Assembly: GCF_041276405.1 (NCBI RefSeq) | Contig: NZ_JBGGGT010000002.1 | Coordinates: forward strand, 3,263,001 to 3,327,000 | Direction of reading: 5' to 3' | Length of the DNA: 64,000 bases | Source of the DNA: Microvirga sp. TS319 | GTDB taxonomy: Bacteria > Pseudomonadota > Alphaproteobacteria > Rhizobiales > Beijerinckiaceae | In this document: piece after piece, positions 35,056 to 45,413 of the stretch | How the letters are laid out: every line of letters starts with the position of its first letter | Position numbering within the stretch: the first letter of the stretch is position 1 | Position numbers and translations under genes: made by a program | Notes under the pieces: model-generated | Databases searched by the model: none | The model's input: the letters and a program-made list of their open reading frames with translations, nothing else | Told to the model about the DNA's origin: nothing

Positions 35056-35589
35056 CTAGGCCTTGGCGACTTTCTTCTCGGGCCTGGCCGGGCCGTTCCC
35101 GGGCTTCGTCTCGCCTGCAAGCGGCCGAACCTCCTTGACCGTCCAGTCGGCGCCCGAAAGTCGGCAGGCAATGCCGCGCAGGGAGGCGGTCGCCGGACCG
35201 CTCAGATGCGCGTCGAAGGAACGGCAGATCTCGTCATTCTTCACGAAAGGAGCGCCAGCGGGCGTGAAGCTCCCCCTCATGGACGTGTCCGGGTTGTCCC
35301 AGGACACCTGGGTGCCAGGCCCCTGGGGATCGAGGGCGACGGCCAGGGCAGCCTTCGCCCGGCGCCAATCCTCGTCGTTCAGCTCCGGCGAGAGCGGCGA
35401 TGGCGCGGCGTGCGGCTCGGCCGGCGCAAGAGCTCCCGTGGTCTTGGGCTCCTCGACATCCATCCCCGCCATACCGAGAGAGAAACTGCACGCCGAGGTC
35501 GACAGGGCGACGATCCCTGCGGCCAGGAGTTTCCCGGCTTCGCGCAGGATCCCATCTGATCTATAACGGCGCGTATTGATCCACGGCAC
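35056..35589 (-). CDS. RT0821/Lpp0805-family surface lipoprotein
   Basis: 177 residues. A basic start (NTRRYRSDG) is followed by a hydrophobic stretch ending LSTSAC, a lipobox-like site at about residue 34. The mature part has the conserved [21 protein letters not shown] and [17 protein letters not shown] segments and paired cysteines (EICRSF, GIACRL) typical of this alphaproteobacterial surface-antigen family. Function unknown. It is divergent from pdxH, 44 bases apart. Confidence 0.8.
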   Translation of the reverse strand: MPWINTRRYRSDGILREAGKLLAAGIVALSTSACSFSLGMAGMDVEEPKTTGALAPAEPHAAPSPLSPELNDEDWRRAKAALAVALDPQGPGTQVSWDNPDTSMRGSFTPAGAPFVKNDEICRSFDAHLSGPATASLRGIACRLSGADWTVKEVRPLAGETKPGNGPARPEKKVAKA

Positions 35590-35633
35590 GCGTCGGGTCC
35601 CCGTATCGAAAAGTCACACACCGAGATAAACCA

Positions 35634-36242
35634 TTGAACCAGTTAATAACCGGTGACTTCACCGAATCCGAAGAGCCCTTCACCCTGTTCCGGTCCTGGC
35701 TGAGCGAGGCGGAGGCCTCAGAGCCGAACGACCCCAACGCCATGGCGCTCGCCACCGTCGACGAGACTGGGCTGCCCAATGTCCGCATGGTTCTGCTCAA
35801 GGGCTTCGACGAGAACGGCTTCGTGTTCTACACCAACACGGAATCCAACAAGGGCCGCGAGCTTCTGGGACAGAAGAAGGCCGCCCTCGTGCTGCACTGG
35901 AAGAGCCTGCGCCGCCAGGTCCGCGCGCGGGGACCCGTCACCATGGTGAGCGACGCGGAAGCCGACGCCTATTTTCAGAGCCGCCCCCGCGACAGCCGCA
36001 TCGGTGCCTGGGCGAGCCAGCAGTCCCGCCCGTTGGAAAGCCGTTTCGCGCTAGAGAAGTCGGTAGCGGTCAACGCCGCGAAGTATGCCATCGGCGAGGT
36101 GCCGCGCCCGCCCTACTGGACGGGTTTCCGCATTGCGCCGGTCTCCATCGAATTCTGGCAGGACAAGCCTTTCCGCCTCCATGACCGCGTGGTCTTCAGC
36201 CGCGAGGGAGACGGATGGCGGAAGGTCCGGCTTTATCCGTGA
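35634..36242 (+). CDS. pdxH: pyridoxamine 5'-phosphate oxidase
   Basis: 202 residues starting at TTG 35634; no other in-frame start precedes the conserved [16 protein letters not shown] region. FMN and substrate motifs are [22 protein letters not shown] (two pieces), [22 protein letters not shown], and the C-terminal RLHDRVVF...W. It oxidises PNP or PMP to pyridoxal phosphate in the cytoplasm. A 54-base gap separates it from a same-strand SDR gene. Confidence 0.96.
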   Translation: MNQLITGDFTESEEPFTLFRSWLSEAEASEPNDPNAMALATVDETGLPNVRMVLLKGFDENGFVFYTNTESNKGRELLGQKKAALVLHWKSLRRQVRARGPVTMVSDAEADAYFQSRPRDSRIGAWASQQSRPLESRFALEKSVAVNAAKYAIGEVPRPPYWTGFRIAPVSIEFWQDKPFRLHDRVVFSREGDGWRKVRLYP

Positions 36243-36296
36243 GACTTGTGCCTCCGGATCGGATAAGGATGGGCCTTCGCTCATAGAGATTTCGCC

Positions 36297-37052
36297 ATGT
36301 CCTCTTCATCCAACACCTCCCGCCGCATCATGCTGCTCACCGGCGCCAGCCGCGGGATCGGGCATGCCACGGTCAAGCGGTTCTCGGCGGCCGGCTGGCG
36401 GGTGATCACCTGCTCCCGCCACGGCTTTCCGGAAAACTGCCCATGGGAGATGGGTCCGGAAGACCACCTCCAGGTCGATCTCGCGAATGCCGAGGACACC
36501 CTGCGCGCCATCGCCGAGGTGAAGGAACGGCTCGCGGCCGAGGGCGGCTGCCTGCACGCGCTCGTCAACAATGCGGGCATCTCGCCCAAGGGCCCCGGCG
36601 GCTCGCGGCTGAACGCGATCAATACCGCCTATGAGGACTGGCTGCGGATCTTCCAGGTGAACTTCTTCGCCTCGATCATGCTCGCTCGCGGCCTTCAGGA
36701 CGAGCTGACCCGCGCGAAGGGGTCCGTGGTGAACGTCACCTCCATCGCAGGCTCGCGCGTCCACCCCTTCGCGGGCGCGGCCTATTCCACCTCGAAGGCG
36801 GCGCTCGCCGCGCTCACCCGCGAGATGGCCGCCGATTTCGGTCCCTTAGGGGTCCGTGTGAACGCCATCTCGCCCGGCGAGATCGATACCTCGATCCTGT
36901 CCCCCGGCACGGAGAAGATCGTCGAGCAGATCCCCATGCGCCGCCTCGGCACCCCGGACGAGGTGGCCAAAGCCATCTACTTCCTCTGCACCGATGCGAG
37001 CTCCTACGTGAACGGCGCTGAGCTGCATATCAACGGCGGTCAGCACGTTTAG
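36297..37052 (+). CDS. SDR-family oxidoreductase
   Basis: 251 residues with the classical SDR features: LLTGASRGIGHATV cofactor loop, NNAGISP, catalytic Ser-Tyr-Lys (VTSIAG; YSTSKAAL) and a C-terminal FLCTDASSYVNGAELHINGGQ like 3-oxoacyl-ACP reductases. The N-terminal insertion with RHGFPENCPWEMGPEDH is a subfamily trait. It follows pdxH on the same strand. Substrate unknown. Confidence 0.93.
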   Translation: MSSSSNTSRRIMLLTGASRGIGHATVKRFSAAGWRVITCSRHGFPENCPWEMGPEDHLQVDLANAEDTLRAIAEVKERLAAEGGCLHALVNNAGISPKGPGGSRLNAINTAYEDWLRIFQVNFFASIMLARGLQDELTRAKGSVVNVTSIAGSRVHPFAGAAYSTSKAALAALTREMAADFGPLGVRVNAISPGEIDTSILSPGTEKIVEQIPMRRLGTPDEVAKAIYFLCTDASSYVNGAELHINGGQHV

Positions 37053-37082
37053 GGAAGCTCGAACCACCCATCGGCATCCCGT

Positions 37083-37118
37083 CCCCTGTCATCCCCACCT
37101 GCGTGGGGATGACAGGGG
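37083..37118. terminator. perfect 16-base hairpin between convergent genes
   Basis: CCCCTGTCATCCCCAC (37083-37098), loop CTGC, then its exact complement (37103-37118). It lies between the SDR stop and the stop of the minus-strand citrate-synthase homologue and may end both transcripts. No long U-run follows. Confidence 0.6.
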
Positions 37119-37128
37119 AGCTTCTCCT

Positions 37129-38199
<1,071 letters not shown>

Positions 38200-38274
38200 G
38201 AGATTTCTCCTTGTTCCCGAGGACCATCGCGCCGCACTTGCGCAACCGTCAATCTTGAATCAACATGTCAACAT
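38200..38274. promoter_or_regulatory. shared divergent promoter of the two citrate-synthase homologues
   Basis: A 75-base region including TTGAATCAACATGTCAACATATG just before the plus-strand start, with the direct pair TCAACATGTCAACAT. The pair could be a binding site for the HTH-containing product. No sigma-70 consensus stands out. Confidence 0.4.
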
Positions 38275-39384
38275 ATGGGCATCGAACTCACCTCCGCCGA
38301 AGCAGCCTCCTCCCGTCTCGGGATCAGTCGGTCGAGCCTGTATGCCTATGTGAGCCGGGGTCTGATCCGGTCGTTCTCCTCGCCTCACGATCCCCGCCAG
38401 CGGCTCTATGCCCTCGACGACGTCGAGGCCCTCGTCGCCCGCAAGACCCGGTTCCGCCGCCCGACTGCCGCTGCGGCAACCGCTCTCGATTGGGGCCTCC
38501 CGGTGCTGGAGACGAGCATCACCCGGATCAAGGACGGACAGCTCTTCTATCGCGGACACGACGCCCTCGGCTGGGCGCGGGCCGCAACCCTGGAGGACAC
38601 GGCGCTCCTGCTGATCGGCGGCCTTCCCGACGAAGCGTTCCGCCTCCCCTCCCGGCTGCCTCGCGACCTTCCCGCACCCGCAGGCGGCATGCATGCATTC
38701 ATCTCGAACGCCATGCGCCTCCTCTCGGAACCCGTCCCCAAGGAGATGCGGATCGTGGAGGTGGCGGCGATCCTGCGCCTGATGGCGGCTGCGGCCAGCG
38801 GGGCCGATCCGGGGCTGGAGCCTTTGCATCTGCATCTGGCCCGCGCCTGGAAGGCGCCGCAGGCATCCGAAGCGATCCGCCGGGCACTCGTCCTCTGCGC
38901 CGACCACGAACTCAGCTCCTCCGCCTTCGCGGTGCGGGTCACGGCCTCGACCGGCGCGTCCCTGCGCAACGCCGTGATCTCCGGGCTCGCCGCCCTGAGC
39001 GGCCCCTATCACGGCGGCATGACCGAGCGGGTGAGAGCCTTCCTGGAAGCACCCGACAAGGTCCCCGTTCCGAATTTCCGGCACCGGCTCTATCCCGAGG
39101 GCGACCCCCGGACTGCGGCCATTCTCGAGAATGTGCCGCTGCTCGCCTGCGATGGAACGATCCTCCGGGCCATCGCGGATACCGCGGGCGGAACGCCCAG
39201 CGTCGATGCCGCCCTGGTCATGCTGGAGCGCGCCTATGGACTCCCGCGTGGGACGGCCTTTACCCTCTTCTCTGTCGGGAGGAGCGCCGGATGGCTGGCT
39301 CACGCCATCGAGCAGCGCAGCCAGGCCCGACTGATCCGGCCCCGCGCCCGCTACAGCGTGGACGAGGGGCCACCATCGCCATGA
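38275..39384 (+). CDS. citrate synthase family protein with N-terminal helix-turn-helix
   Basis: 369 residues. 1-55 is an excisionase/MerR-like HTH (EAASSRLGISRSSLYAYVSRGLI with RLYALDDVEAL), followed by a complete citrate-synthase-like fold: GPYHGGMTERV, NFRHRLYPEGDPR, SVDAALVML and FSVGRSAGWLAHAIEQ. Both histidines and the Asp are present. It could be an enzyme that also represses its divergent neighbour, or a sensor that lost catalysis. It overlaps the downstream Nudix gene by ATGA. Confidence 0.88.
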   Translation: MGIELTSAEAASSRLGISRSSLYAYVSRGLIRSFSSPHDPRQRLYALDDVEALVARKTRFRRPTAAAATALDWGLPVLETSITRIKDGQLFYRGHDALGWARAATLEDTALLLIGGLPDEAFRLPSRLPRDLPAPAGGMHAFISNAMRLLSEPVPKEMRIVEVAAILRLMAAAASGADPGLEPLHLHLARAWKAPQASEAIRRALVLCADHELSSSAFAVRVTASTGASLRNAVISGLAALSGPYHGGMTERVRAFLEAPDKVPVPNFRHRLYPEGDPRTAAILENVPLLACDGTILRAIADTAGGTPSVDAALVMLERAYGLPRGTAFTLFSVGRSAGWLAHAIEQRSQARLIRPRARYSVDEGPPSP

Positions 39385-39830
39385 CGGATGACCGCCTATA
39401 CCCCTCCCGCCCCATCCTGGCCGCCTCGGTGGCGGTGATCCGCGACGGGCGCATCCTGCTCGCCGCCCGCGGGAAGCCGCCGGGCGAGGGACTCTATTCC
39501 CTGCCGGGCGGCATGGTGGAAGCCGGAGAGACGCTCGTCGAGGCGGCCCTCCGGGAGCTGCGCGAGGAGGTCGGCGTCGAAGCGGAGATCATGGGGCTCC
39601 TTGCGCCCGTGGAATTCATTGAAAGGGACGGGCGAGGCCATATAAAGCATCATGTCGTCATCGCCGCCCATGCCGCGCGCTGGGTCTCCGGCGAACCCCA
39701 GACAGGACCGGAAGCAAAGGACATCCGTTGGGTTACGGAACGGGATATTGCGGATCTGCCCATGACGGCGGGACTCGGCGGGATTCTGGAGCAGGCCTTC
39801 AGGATCGCCCGCGGGGACACGCGTCCATGA
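39381..39830 (+). CDS. Nudix hydrolase
   Basis: 149 residues with a perfect Nudix box: GGMVEAGETLVEAALRELREEVGVEAE (read as Gx5Ex7REUxEExGU). Similar to ADP-ribose pyrophosphatases. It starts inside the stop of the HTH citrate-synthase gene and overlaps the next gene, so the three are translationally coupled. Confidence 0.93.
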   Translation: MTDDRLYPSRPILAASVAVIRDGRILLAARGKPPGEGLYSLPGGMVEAGETLVEAALRELREEVGVEAEIMGLLAPVEFIERDGRGHIKHHVVIAAHAARWVSGEPQTGPEAKDIRWVTERDIADLPMTAGLGGILEQAFRIARGDTRP

Positions 39831-40384
39831 AGCGCGTCGTCGCTCTGCTCATCGCTCTCGCCATGCTTCCCGCCTCCGTGCAGCCGGGAGCGGCACAGGG
39901 CTTTTTCGAGCGCCTGTTCGGCCCCCCTCGGGACCCGAACGCGCCTCGGCAAGGCTACCAGGCACCACCGCCGCAATACCGCCCGCGCCCGCAGCCGCAA
40001 CAACGGCGGCCGCAGCAGACGGCGCCCCAGCCGCAGTCCAACCAGCAGCAGGCCGCGCCCGCTCCCGCGGCCGAACCGCCACCCGCTCCCTATGAAAAGG
40101 AGCTGCTGCGGCTCGCCGAGATCATGGGCGCGCTCGCCATGCTGCGCCCGCTCTGTACCGCGCCCGATGGCGGCGAATGGGGCCGGCGCATGCAGATCCT
40201 GCTCGAGACGGAAGGCACTACGCAAGGCCGCCGCGAACGCTTGGCTGGGGCCTACAACAAAGGCTACCAGGCCTATGCCCTCACCTACCACGTCTGCACC
40301 CCTTCGGCCCAGGAAGCCTCGACCCGGTTCATTCGGGAGGGCGAGCAGCTCGCCCGCAACATCACCGGACGCTACGGCGGCTGA
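39827..40384 (+). CDS. TIGR02301-family periplasmic protein
   Basis: 185 residues. A signal peptide (MKRVVALLIALAMLPAS, cleaved near AAQ-GFF) precedes a Pro/Gln-rich linker at about 35-85, then a conserved domain with paired cysteines (LRPLCTAPDGGEWGRRM and YHVCTPSAQ) and ALTYHVC...FIREGEQLARNITGRYGG. This architecture is the Hyphomicrobiales-specific TIGR02301 family of unknown function. The start overlaps the Nudix stop (ATGA). Confidence 0.88.
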   Translation: MKRVVALLIALAMLPASVQPGAAQGFFERLFGPPRDPNAPRQGYQAPPPQYRPRPQPQQRRPQQTAPQPQSNQQQAAPAPAAEPPPAPYEKELLRLAEIMGALAMLRPLCTAPDGGEWGRRMQILLETEGTTQGRRERLAGAYNKGYQAYALTYHVCTPSAQEASTRFIREGEQLARNITGRYGG

Positions 40385-40592
40385 TCGGCCGTCGTGCCTG
40401 GACGCTCTCGACCCCCTCCAGTCGGAGAGTGCGGCGATAAGCCCGTTATCTGCAAAGGGTTTTATCCACATTTTTCGAGTACGGTCCTCTCGCATTAACC
40501 TCTTCGCAAGGAGATGCTGGCTGTCGGACGGCGCGATGTCCTAAGGTCGAATCAACCGATCCCCCGCGCCGCCCCTCAAGGGGCATGGATTC

Positions 40593-40856
40593 ATGAACGA
40601 TAACGACGTCCCTCTCACCGAACTGCCCGAACTCAGCGCCATCAAGCAGGCTGCCCTGAGCTATGTCACCGAAGCCTTCGCCGAGGCCGAGTTCGACGGG
40701 CTTGACGCCGACTGCATGGCCCAGGCGGCCCTGTTCGCGGCCTTCAGCGAACTCGTCGCGACCTACGGCGAGGACGCCGTTGCGGAGTATGCTTCGACGC
40801 TCGCGGACAAGATCCGCAGCGGCGCATTCTCGATGGCGGGCTCGCTCAAACATTAG
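40593..40856 (+). CDS. conserved small acidic protein, 87 residues
   Basis: Acidic, helical, Ala/Glu-rich (LPELSAIKQAALSYVTEAFAEAE; two long helices) with no signal peptide. I do not know a family. It is preceded by a 208-base gap and followed directly by palindromic repeats. Composition and codon use match the chromosome. Confidence 0.7.
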   Translation: MNDNDVPLTELPELSAIKQAALSYVTEAFAEAEFDGLDADCMAQAALFAAFSELVATYGEDAVAEYASTLADKIRSGAFSMAGSLKH

Positions 40857-41211
40857 AGCATCGAACGCAAAAGTGGGAACCGGTTTTGCGTGAAAAGATG
40901 CCCGAAATCAAAAAGTTAAAGCATCGGACGTGAATTCGATGACCTGGCCGATGCGCTAAGACGTGGATGCCCGGCTCAAGGCCGTGCATGACGCTGGAGA
41001 GCATAACAACAAGCATTCCGTCATGGCCGTGCTCGTCACGGCCACCCACGTCTTTCGAACCGCTGCGCCGCAAAGGGGTAGGTCCCCGGCCGGAGCGTTT
41101 TCACGCGCCTGAAATTTCGAAAGACTTCGTGACTGGCCTGCGCAATCTGTATAACATTGCGCAACTCCGCAACATCGACGCTCTGTTCAACCGGGTGTCG
41201 AGAGACCCGTC
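40857..41211. repeat. gene-free stretch with palindromic and type C repeats
   Basis: GAGCATCGAACGCAAAAGTGG...GCGTGAAAAGATGC and GCATCGGACGTGAATTCGATG...CCGATGCGC (40856-40959), then type C: ACGTGGATGCCCGGCTCAAGGCCGTGCATGACG and a second partial copy around 41020-41055. 41056-41211 holds the lysE upstream region; no gene seen. Confidence 0.7.
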
Positions 41212-41868
41212 ATGCCCAATCTTCCGACCTTCCTGACCTTCTACACGGCCGTGGTGACGCTTCAGCTCGCGCCGGGCCCCGACATGATGCTTCTGCTCAG
41301 CCGTGGCATCGGCCAGGGCCGGCGCACCGCCCTCCTGACCGCCATCGGCATGACCGTGCTGGCAGGTCTCGTCCAGCTTCCGCTTCTGGCCCTGGGCGTA
41401 ACCTCGCTGCTTCAGGCCTCGCCCCTCGCCTTCGACCTTTTACGATGGTCGGGAGCCGCCTATATCGTCTGGCTCGGCGCCAAGCTCATCGTCGGGTCCC
41501 TCGGCAGGCGCGCGTCCATGCGGGCGACGGCGCAACCGATCTCGGCCGTTGCCGCACTCCGCCAGGGCATGATCAACAACCTGACGAATCCGAAGACGAT
41601 GATCTTCATGCTGGCCTTCCTTCCCCAGTTCATCGATCCGGCCAACGGCTGGTCCGTGACGGCGCAGTTGCTTTTCCTGGGCGCCGTCCAGAAGATGTCC
41701 GCCTTCATGATTCTCGGAACCGTCGCCCTGGGAACCGGGACGATCGGCAACTGGATCTCGCGGCGGCCGACCCTCATCGCCTGGCAGGAGCGATGCGCCG
41801 GGATCATCATGATTGCCCTCGGGCTGCGCCTTGCCCTGACTGGCGAAGCGCCGCCGCTTCGGCGCTGA
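41212..41868 (+). CDS. LysE/RhtB-family exporter
   Basis: 218 residues with about six membrane segments. Family motif AVVTLQLAPGPDMMLLLSRGIGQGRR at the N-terminus, GAAYIVWLGAKLI, and NLTNPKTMIFMLAFLPQF. The family exports amino acids such as lysine, threonine or homoserine lactone. It is isolated, with a hairpin 140 bases downstream. Confidence 0.93.
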   Translation: MPNLPTFLTFYTAVVTLQLAPGPDMMLLLSRGIGQGRRTALLTAIGMTVLAGLVQLPLLALGVTSLLQASPLAFDLLRWSGAAYIVWLGAKLIVGSLGRRASMRATAQPISAVAALRQGMINNLTNPKTMIFMLAFLPQFIDPANGWSVTAQLLFLGAVQKMSAFMILGTVALGTGTIGNWISRRPTLIAWQERCAGIIMIALGLRLALTGEAPPLRR

Positions 41869-42005
41869 TGCGAGGAAGGGTCGATGACGGGCTTGACCTG
41901 GTGCTGAAACTCGCCATGATGCGCGCATGACCTCGATCCGCCACATCGCTTTTTCGTATTATCCGCCGTCTTCATAGGAGCGGCACGGGTCGATTGTTAC
42001 TGTCG

Positions 42006-42037
42006 AAATGATGCCGCCGCGAGGCGGCGTTTTCATT
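42006..42037 (+). terminator. hairpin upstream of the TyrA-like gene
   Basis: AAATGA-T-GCCGCC, loop GCGA, GGCGGC-GTTT-TCATTT. It may terminate lysE or act as a leader structure: it lies 50 bases before the next start. Confidence 0.5.
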
Positions 42038-42086
42038 TCCAGATGGCGTCCTCGCGGCGGTCCCAAACACCACCGAGGACCATAGG

Positions 42087-42869
42087 ATGAGCCGCCCTAC
42101 TCCCTTCCCGTCCGACAGGCCCCGCCTCGCCCTCATCGGCGCCGGCGCCTTCGGAGAATTCTGCATCCCGCATCTGCGGCGCTTCTTCGAGATCTGCGTC
42201 TTCGATCCGAGACCTGATCTCGATCTCGTCTGCGAGCGGCACGGCGTCGTCGCCGCGGACCTCGCGAGCGCTGCCGGGCAGGACATCGTGCTTCTGGCCG
42301 TGCCGTTCCGTCATCTGCGGTCCGTCGCACGCGCCGTCGCGCCGCACGTGAAGCCCGGAGCGCTCGTGATCGATGTCTGCTCCGTGAAGGTGAAGCCGCT
42401 CGCGATTCTGCAGGAGGAGCTTCCCGCCCATGCCGAGATCGTCGGAACGCATCCCCTTTTCGGCCCGCAGAGCGGCCGCGACGGGATCGCGGGACTGCGC
42501 ATCGCGGTCTGTCCGGCGCGGGGCCGCAGAGGCGCTCTCGTCGAACGTTTCCTGCGCAGGCGCCTGGAACTTTCCGCCGCGCGCATGGCGGCCGAGGAGC
42601 ACGACCGGCAGATGGCCTATGTGCAGGGCCTCACGCACCTGATCTCACGGATCGTGCTCGCCATGGACGTGCCGCCCCTGGAGCACAAGACGACGACCTA
42701 CGCGCATCTCGAATCCATGATCGGCATGGTGCGTCACGACTCCGACGGACTGTTCCGCACGATCCTTGCCGACAATCCGTTCGCCGGCGCCGTGATGCAG
42801 TCGTTCACGAACGCCACGCGGGACGTGCTGCAGCCTTTCGGCTATCCCGCCAACAGCAGCGCCCTCTGA
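42087..42869 (+). CDS. prephenate/arogenate dehydrogenase-like protein
   Basis: 260 residues. NAD-binding Rossmann start LALIGAGAFGEFCIPHL (GxGxxG) and FEICVFDPRP; then the prephenate dehydrogenase blocks VIDVCSVKVKPLAIL, EIVGTHPLFGPQSG and HDRQMAYVQGLTHLISR. It resembles TyrA in tyrosine synthesis but is shorter than the bacterial bifunctional forms. It is isolated; aroC is 11 kb away. Confidence 0.9.
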   Translation: MSRPTPFPSDRPRLALIGAGAFGEFCIPHLRRFFEICVFDPRPDLDLVCERHGVVAADLASAAGQDIVLLAVPFRHLRSVARAVAPHVKPGALVIDVCSVKVKPLAILQEELPAHAEIVGTHPLFGPQSGRDGIAGLRIAVCPARGRRGALVERFLRRRLELSAARMAAEEHDRQMAYVQGLTHLISRIVLAMDVPPLEHKTTTYAHLESMIGMVRHDSDGLFRTILADNPFAGAVMQSFTNATRDVLQPFGYPANSSAL

Positions 42870-42889
42870 GGTCAGCGGCGCCGATCTAG

Positions 42890-42998
42890 CGCATCGTGCG
42901 AAAAAGTGGCTCCGGTTTTTCGCGAGCACGATGCGACGTTCAAGGACTGGAGCATCGGATTGGATCCCAGAAGTGGGCCCACTTTTCACGTCCGATGC
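42890..42998. repeat. palindromic repeat pair, types B and A
   Basis: GCGCATCGTGCGAAAAAGTGG...CGAGCACGATGCG (42890-42935) and GAGCATCGGATTGG...ACTTTTCACGTCCGATGC (42952-42998), between convergent genes. Confidence 0.85.
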
Positions 42999-42999
42999 T

Positions 43000-44340
43000 C
43001 TAACGCGCCGCGCCCACCGTCTCGTCGAACTGCACCGTTTCCCCCTGCGACGGCGTCTCGAGGCCGCCGTCCCACATCACCACGTGACCGCGCACGATGG
43101 TGCCGATGGGCCAGCCGGTGACCCGCCTGCCATCGTAGGGGGTCCACTGGGACTTCGAGGCGATCCAGTCGTTGGTGATGGTCTCGGTGCGCTTCAGGTC
43201 GACCACCGTGAAATCCGCGTCGTAGCCCACCGCGATGCGGCCCTTGCGGGCGATGCCGAAGAGGCGCTTGGGTCCCGCGCTCGTCATGTCCACGAAGCGC
43301 TCAAGCGTGAGCCTACTCGCGTTCACGTGATCGAGCATGATCGGGACGAGCGTCTGCACGCCCGTCATGCCGGAAGGCGTGTTCGGATAGGCCTTGTCCT
43401 TCTCCTCGCGCGTATGCGGCGCGTGATCGGAGCCGAGAATGTCCGCAATGCCCTCGTCGAGCCCCTGCCAGATTGCGGCGCGATGATGCTCGTCGCGCAC
43501 GGGCGGGTTCATCTGGATATAGGTGCCGAGGCGCTCGTAATCCTCGGGCCCCGCCAGGGTCAGATGGTGCGGCGTGACCTCGACGGAGACGAGATCCTTG
43601 TAGTCCTTCAACAGCACCATCTCCTCCGCCGTGGTGACGTGGAGCACGTGGATGCGCGCGCCGGTCTCCTGCGAGATGCGCACGAGGCGCTGCGTGCAGG
43701 CGAGCGCCACTTCCGCCGAGCGCCAGACCGGGTGGGAGCGCGGATCGTTCTCGACGCGCAGGCCTTTGCGGGCGCGCAGCATCGCCTCGTCCTCGGAGTG
43801 GAAGGCGGCGCGGCGCCGGGTGTTGCGCAGGATATTCGCGATGCCCTCGTCGTCCTCCACCAGCAGCGAACCCGTCGAGGAACCCATGAAGACCTTGATG
43901 CCGGCGGCGCCCGGCAGGCGCTCCAGCTCCGCGACGTCCTTCGCGTTCTCGTGGGTGCCGCCGACCCAGAAGGCGAAATCGCAATGCATGCGGTGTCGGC
44001 CGCGCCGGATCTTGTCGGCGAGCGTCTCCGGCGTGGTGGTCTGCGGATCGGTATTCGGCATCTCGAAAACCGCCGTGACGCCGCCCATGACGGCCGCGCG
44101 GGAGCCCGATTCGAGATCCTCCTTGTGATCGAGGCCGGGCTCGCGGAAATGCACCTGCGTGTCGATGACACCGGGCAGGATGTGAAGGCCGCGGCAATCG
44201 ATCTCCCGGCCCGCGGAGGCCTGCGAGAGATCGCCGATGGCCGCGATCCTCCCCGCCCGGACGCCGACGTCGCGCTCGACGCGCCCGTCCTGATTGACGA
44301 CGATGCCGCCTTTGAGGATCAGGTCGAAGGTTTGGGGCAT
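43000..44340 (-). CDS. dihydroorotase (class I, PyrC/AllB-like)
   Basis: 446 residues of the cyclic amidohydrolase family: carboxylated-lysine region AAGIKVFMGSSTGSL, histidines AFHSED and HVLHVTTAEE, and catalytic Asp in GSDHAPHTREEKD. The entry motif reads IDTQVHFREPG, so the first of the paired HxH histidines is Gln. It should cyclise carbamoyl aspartate in pyrimidine synthesis if functional; a hydantoinase or allantoinase-like role is the alternative. ATG 44340 is chosen (MPQTFDLILKGG). Divergent from ygfZ. Confidence 0.88.
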   Translation of the reverse strand: MPQTFDLILKGGIVVNQDGRVERDVGVRAGRIAAIGDLSQASAGREIDCRGLHILPGVIDTQVHFREPGLDHKEDLESGSRAAVMGGVTAVFEMPNTDPQTTTPETLADKIRRGRHRMHCDFAFWVGGTHENAKDVAELERLPGAAGIKVFMGSSTGSLLVEDDEGIANILRNTRRRAAFHSEDEAMLRARKGLRVENDPRSHPVWRSAEVALACTQRLVRISQETGARIHVLHVTTAEEMVLLKDYKDLVSVEVTPHHLTLAGPEDYERLGTYIQMNPPVRDEHHRAAIWQGLDEGIADILGSDHAPHTREEKDKAYPNTPSGMTGVQTLVPIMLDHVNASRLTLERFVDMTSAGPKRLFGIARKGRIAVGYDADFTVVDLKRTETITNDWIASKSQWTPYDGRRVTGWPIGTIVRGHVVMWDGGLETPSQGETVQFDETVGAAR

Positions 44341-44415
44341 GGCAATCTCATCCCTTGAGGCTGGAGCAAAGGGGGCATATGTCACGCCTGTCGTGAAGAG
44401 CAACTGGAGCGGGAC

Positions 44416-45309
44416 ATGCCGTCAGTCCATTTAGCCGACCGGGGCGTGGTAAGGGTTTCGGGCGAGGACGCCAAGAGTTTTCTGGACGGCCTCGTCACCT
44501 GCGACCTCGACCGGGTCACGCCGGAGGCCCCGCGTCTCGGCGCCCTGCTGACGCCCCAGGGCAAGATTCTGTTCGATTTCATCGTCTTTCAGGCGCCGGA
44601 CGAGATCGGCGGGGGCTATTATCTCGACACCTTCAGGGTCTTCGCCCCCGATCTCGCCAAGCGTCTGCGCTTCTACAAACTGCGGGCCAAGGTCACGGTC
44701 GAGGACATGTCGGAGACCATGGCGATCGTGGCGGGATGGGACGAAAGCAAGCCCGACGACGAGGTCGGCCTCGTGGCGCAGGACCCCCGCCTGCCCGAGC
44801 TCGGCTGGCGCGCCATCGTGGCCGCGCAGGACGCCGGCGAGTTCGACAAGGCTCCGGCCACGGCCTACCACGCCCACCGAATCGGACTCGGCGTGCCCGA
44901 GGGCGGGCGCGACTTCCTGTTCGGGGACGCCTTCCCCCATGAAGCGCTGATGGATCAGTTGCACGGCGTCGATTTCGACAAGGGCTGCTATGTGGGCCAG
45001 GAGGTCGTCTCCCGCATGCAGCACCGGGGAACGGCCCGGACCCGCCTCGTACCCGCCGTCTACGAGGGCGGCTTCGCGGCAGAAACCGGCGTCGCGGTGA
45101 CGGCCGGCAACAAGGCGCTCGGCAAGACCGGAACGGGGGTCGAGGGACGAGGCCTCCTGATGATCCGCCTCGATCGCGCCGCCGACGCCATGGCGGCCGG
45201 GCACCCCATCCTGGCGGGAGGAATCCCCGTCCATCTCGAAAAACCGCACTGGGTGAGCTTTCCGTACCCAGGGGAAGATGTTACTTCGTCAGGGGTCGGA
45301 CCGGCTTAG
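44416..45309 (+). CDS. ygfZ: folate-binding YgfZ/GcvT-like protein
   Basis: 297 residues. The diagnostic motif KGCYVGQEVVSRM (Cys in K-G-C-Y-x-G-Q-E) is present near residue 195. YgfZ binds tetrahydrofolate and helps repair or assembly of iron-sulfur enzymes. The N-terminus SVHLADRGVVRVSGEDAKSFLDGL is typical. It is divergent from the dihydroorotase (gap 75 bases) and 104 bases from a kinase gene. Confidence 0.94.
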   Translation: MPSVHLADRGVVRVSGEDAKSFLDGLVTCDLDRVTPEAPRLGALLTPQGKILFDFIVFQAPDEIGGGYYLDTFRVFAPDLAKRLRFYKLRAKVTVEDMSETMAIVAGWDESKPDDEVGLVAQDPRLPELGWRAIVAAQDAGEFDKAPATAYHAHRIGLGVPEGGRDFLFGDAFPHEALMDQLHGVDFDKGCYVGQEVVSRMQHRGTARTRLVPAVYEGGFAAETGVAVTAGNKALGKTGTGVEGRGLLMIRLDRAADAMAAGHPILAGGIPVHLEKPHWVSFPYPGEDVTSSGVGPA

Positions 45310-45413
45310 GAGTCCATTCCAAGGAACCGGATCAATCGAAACTGCGTTAGCCGCGAACGGACCTCTCACGCGCCGGAAGTCATGCGCGGAGACGCCTTTC
45401 CAAGGGTTTCTCG

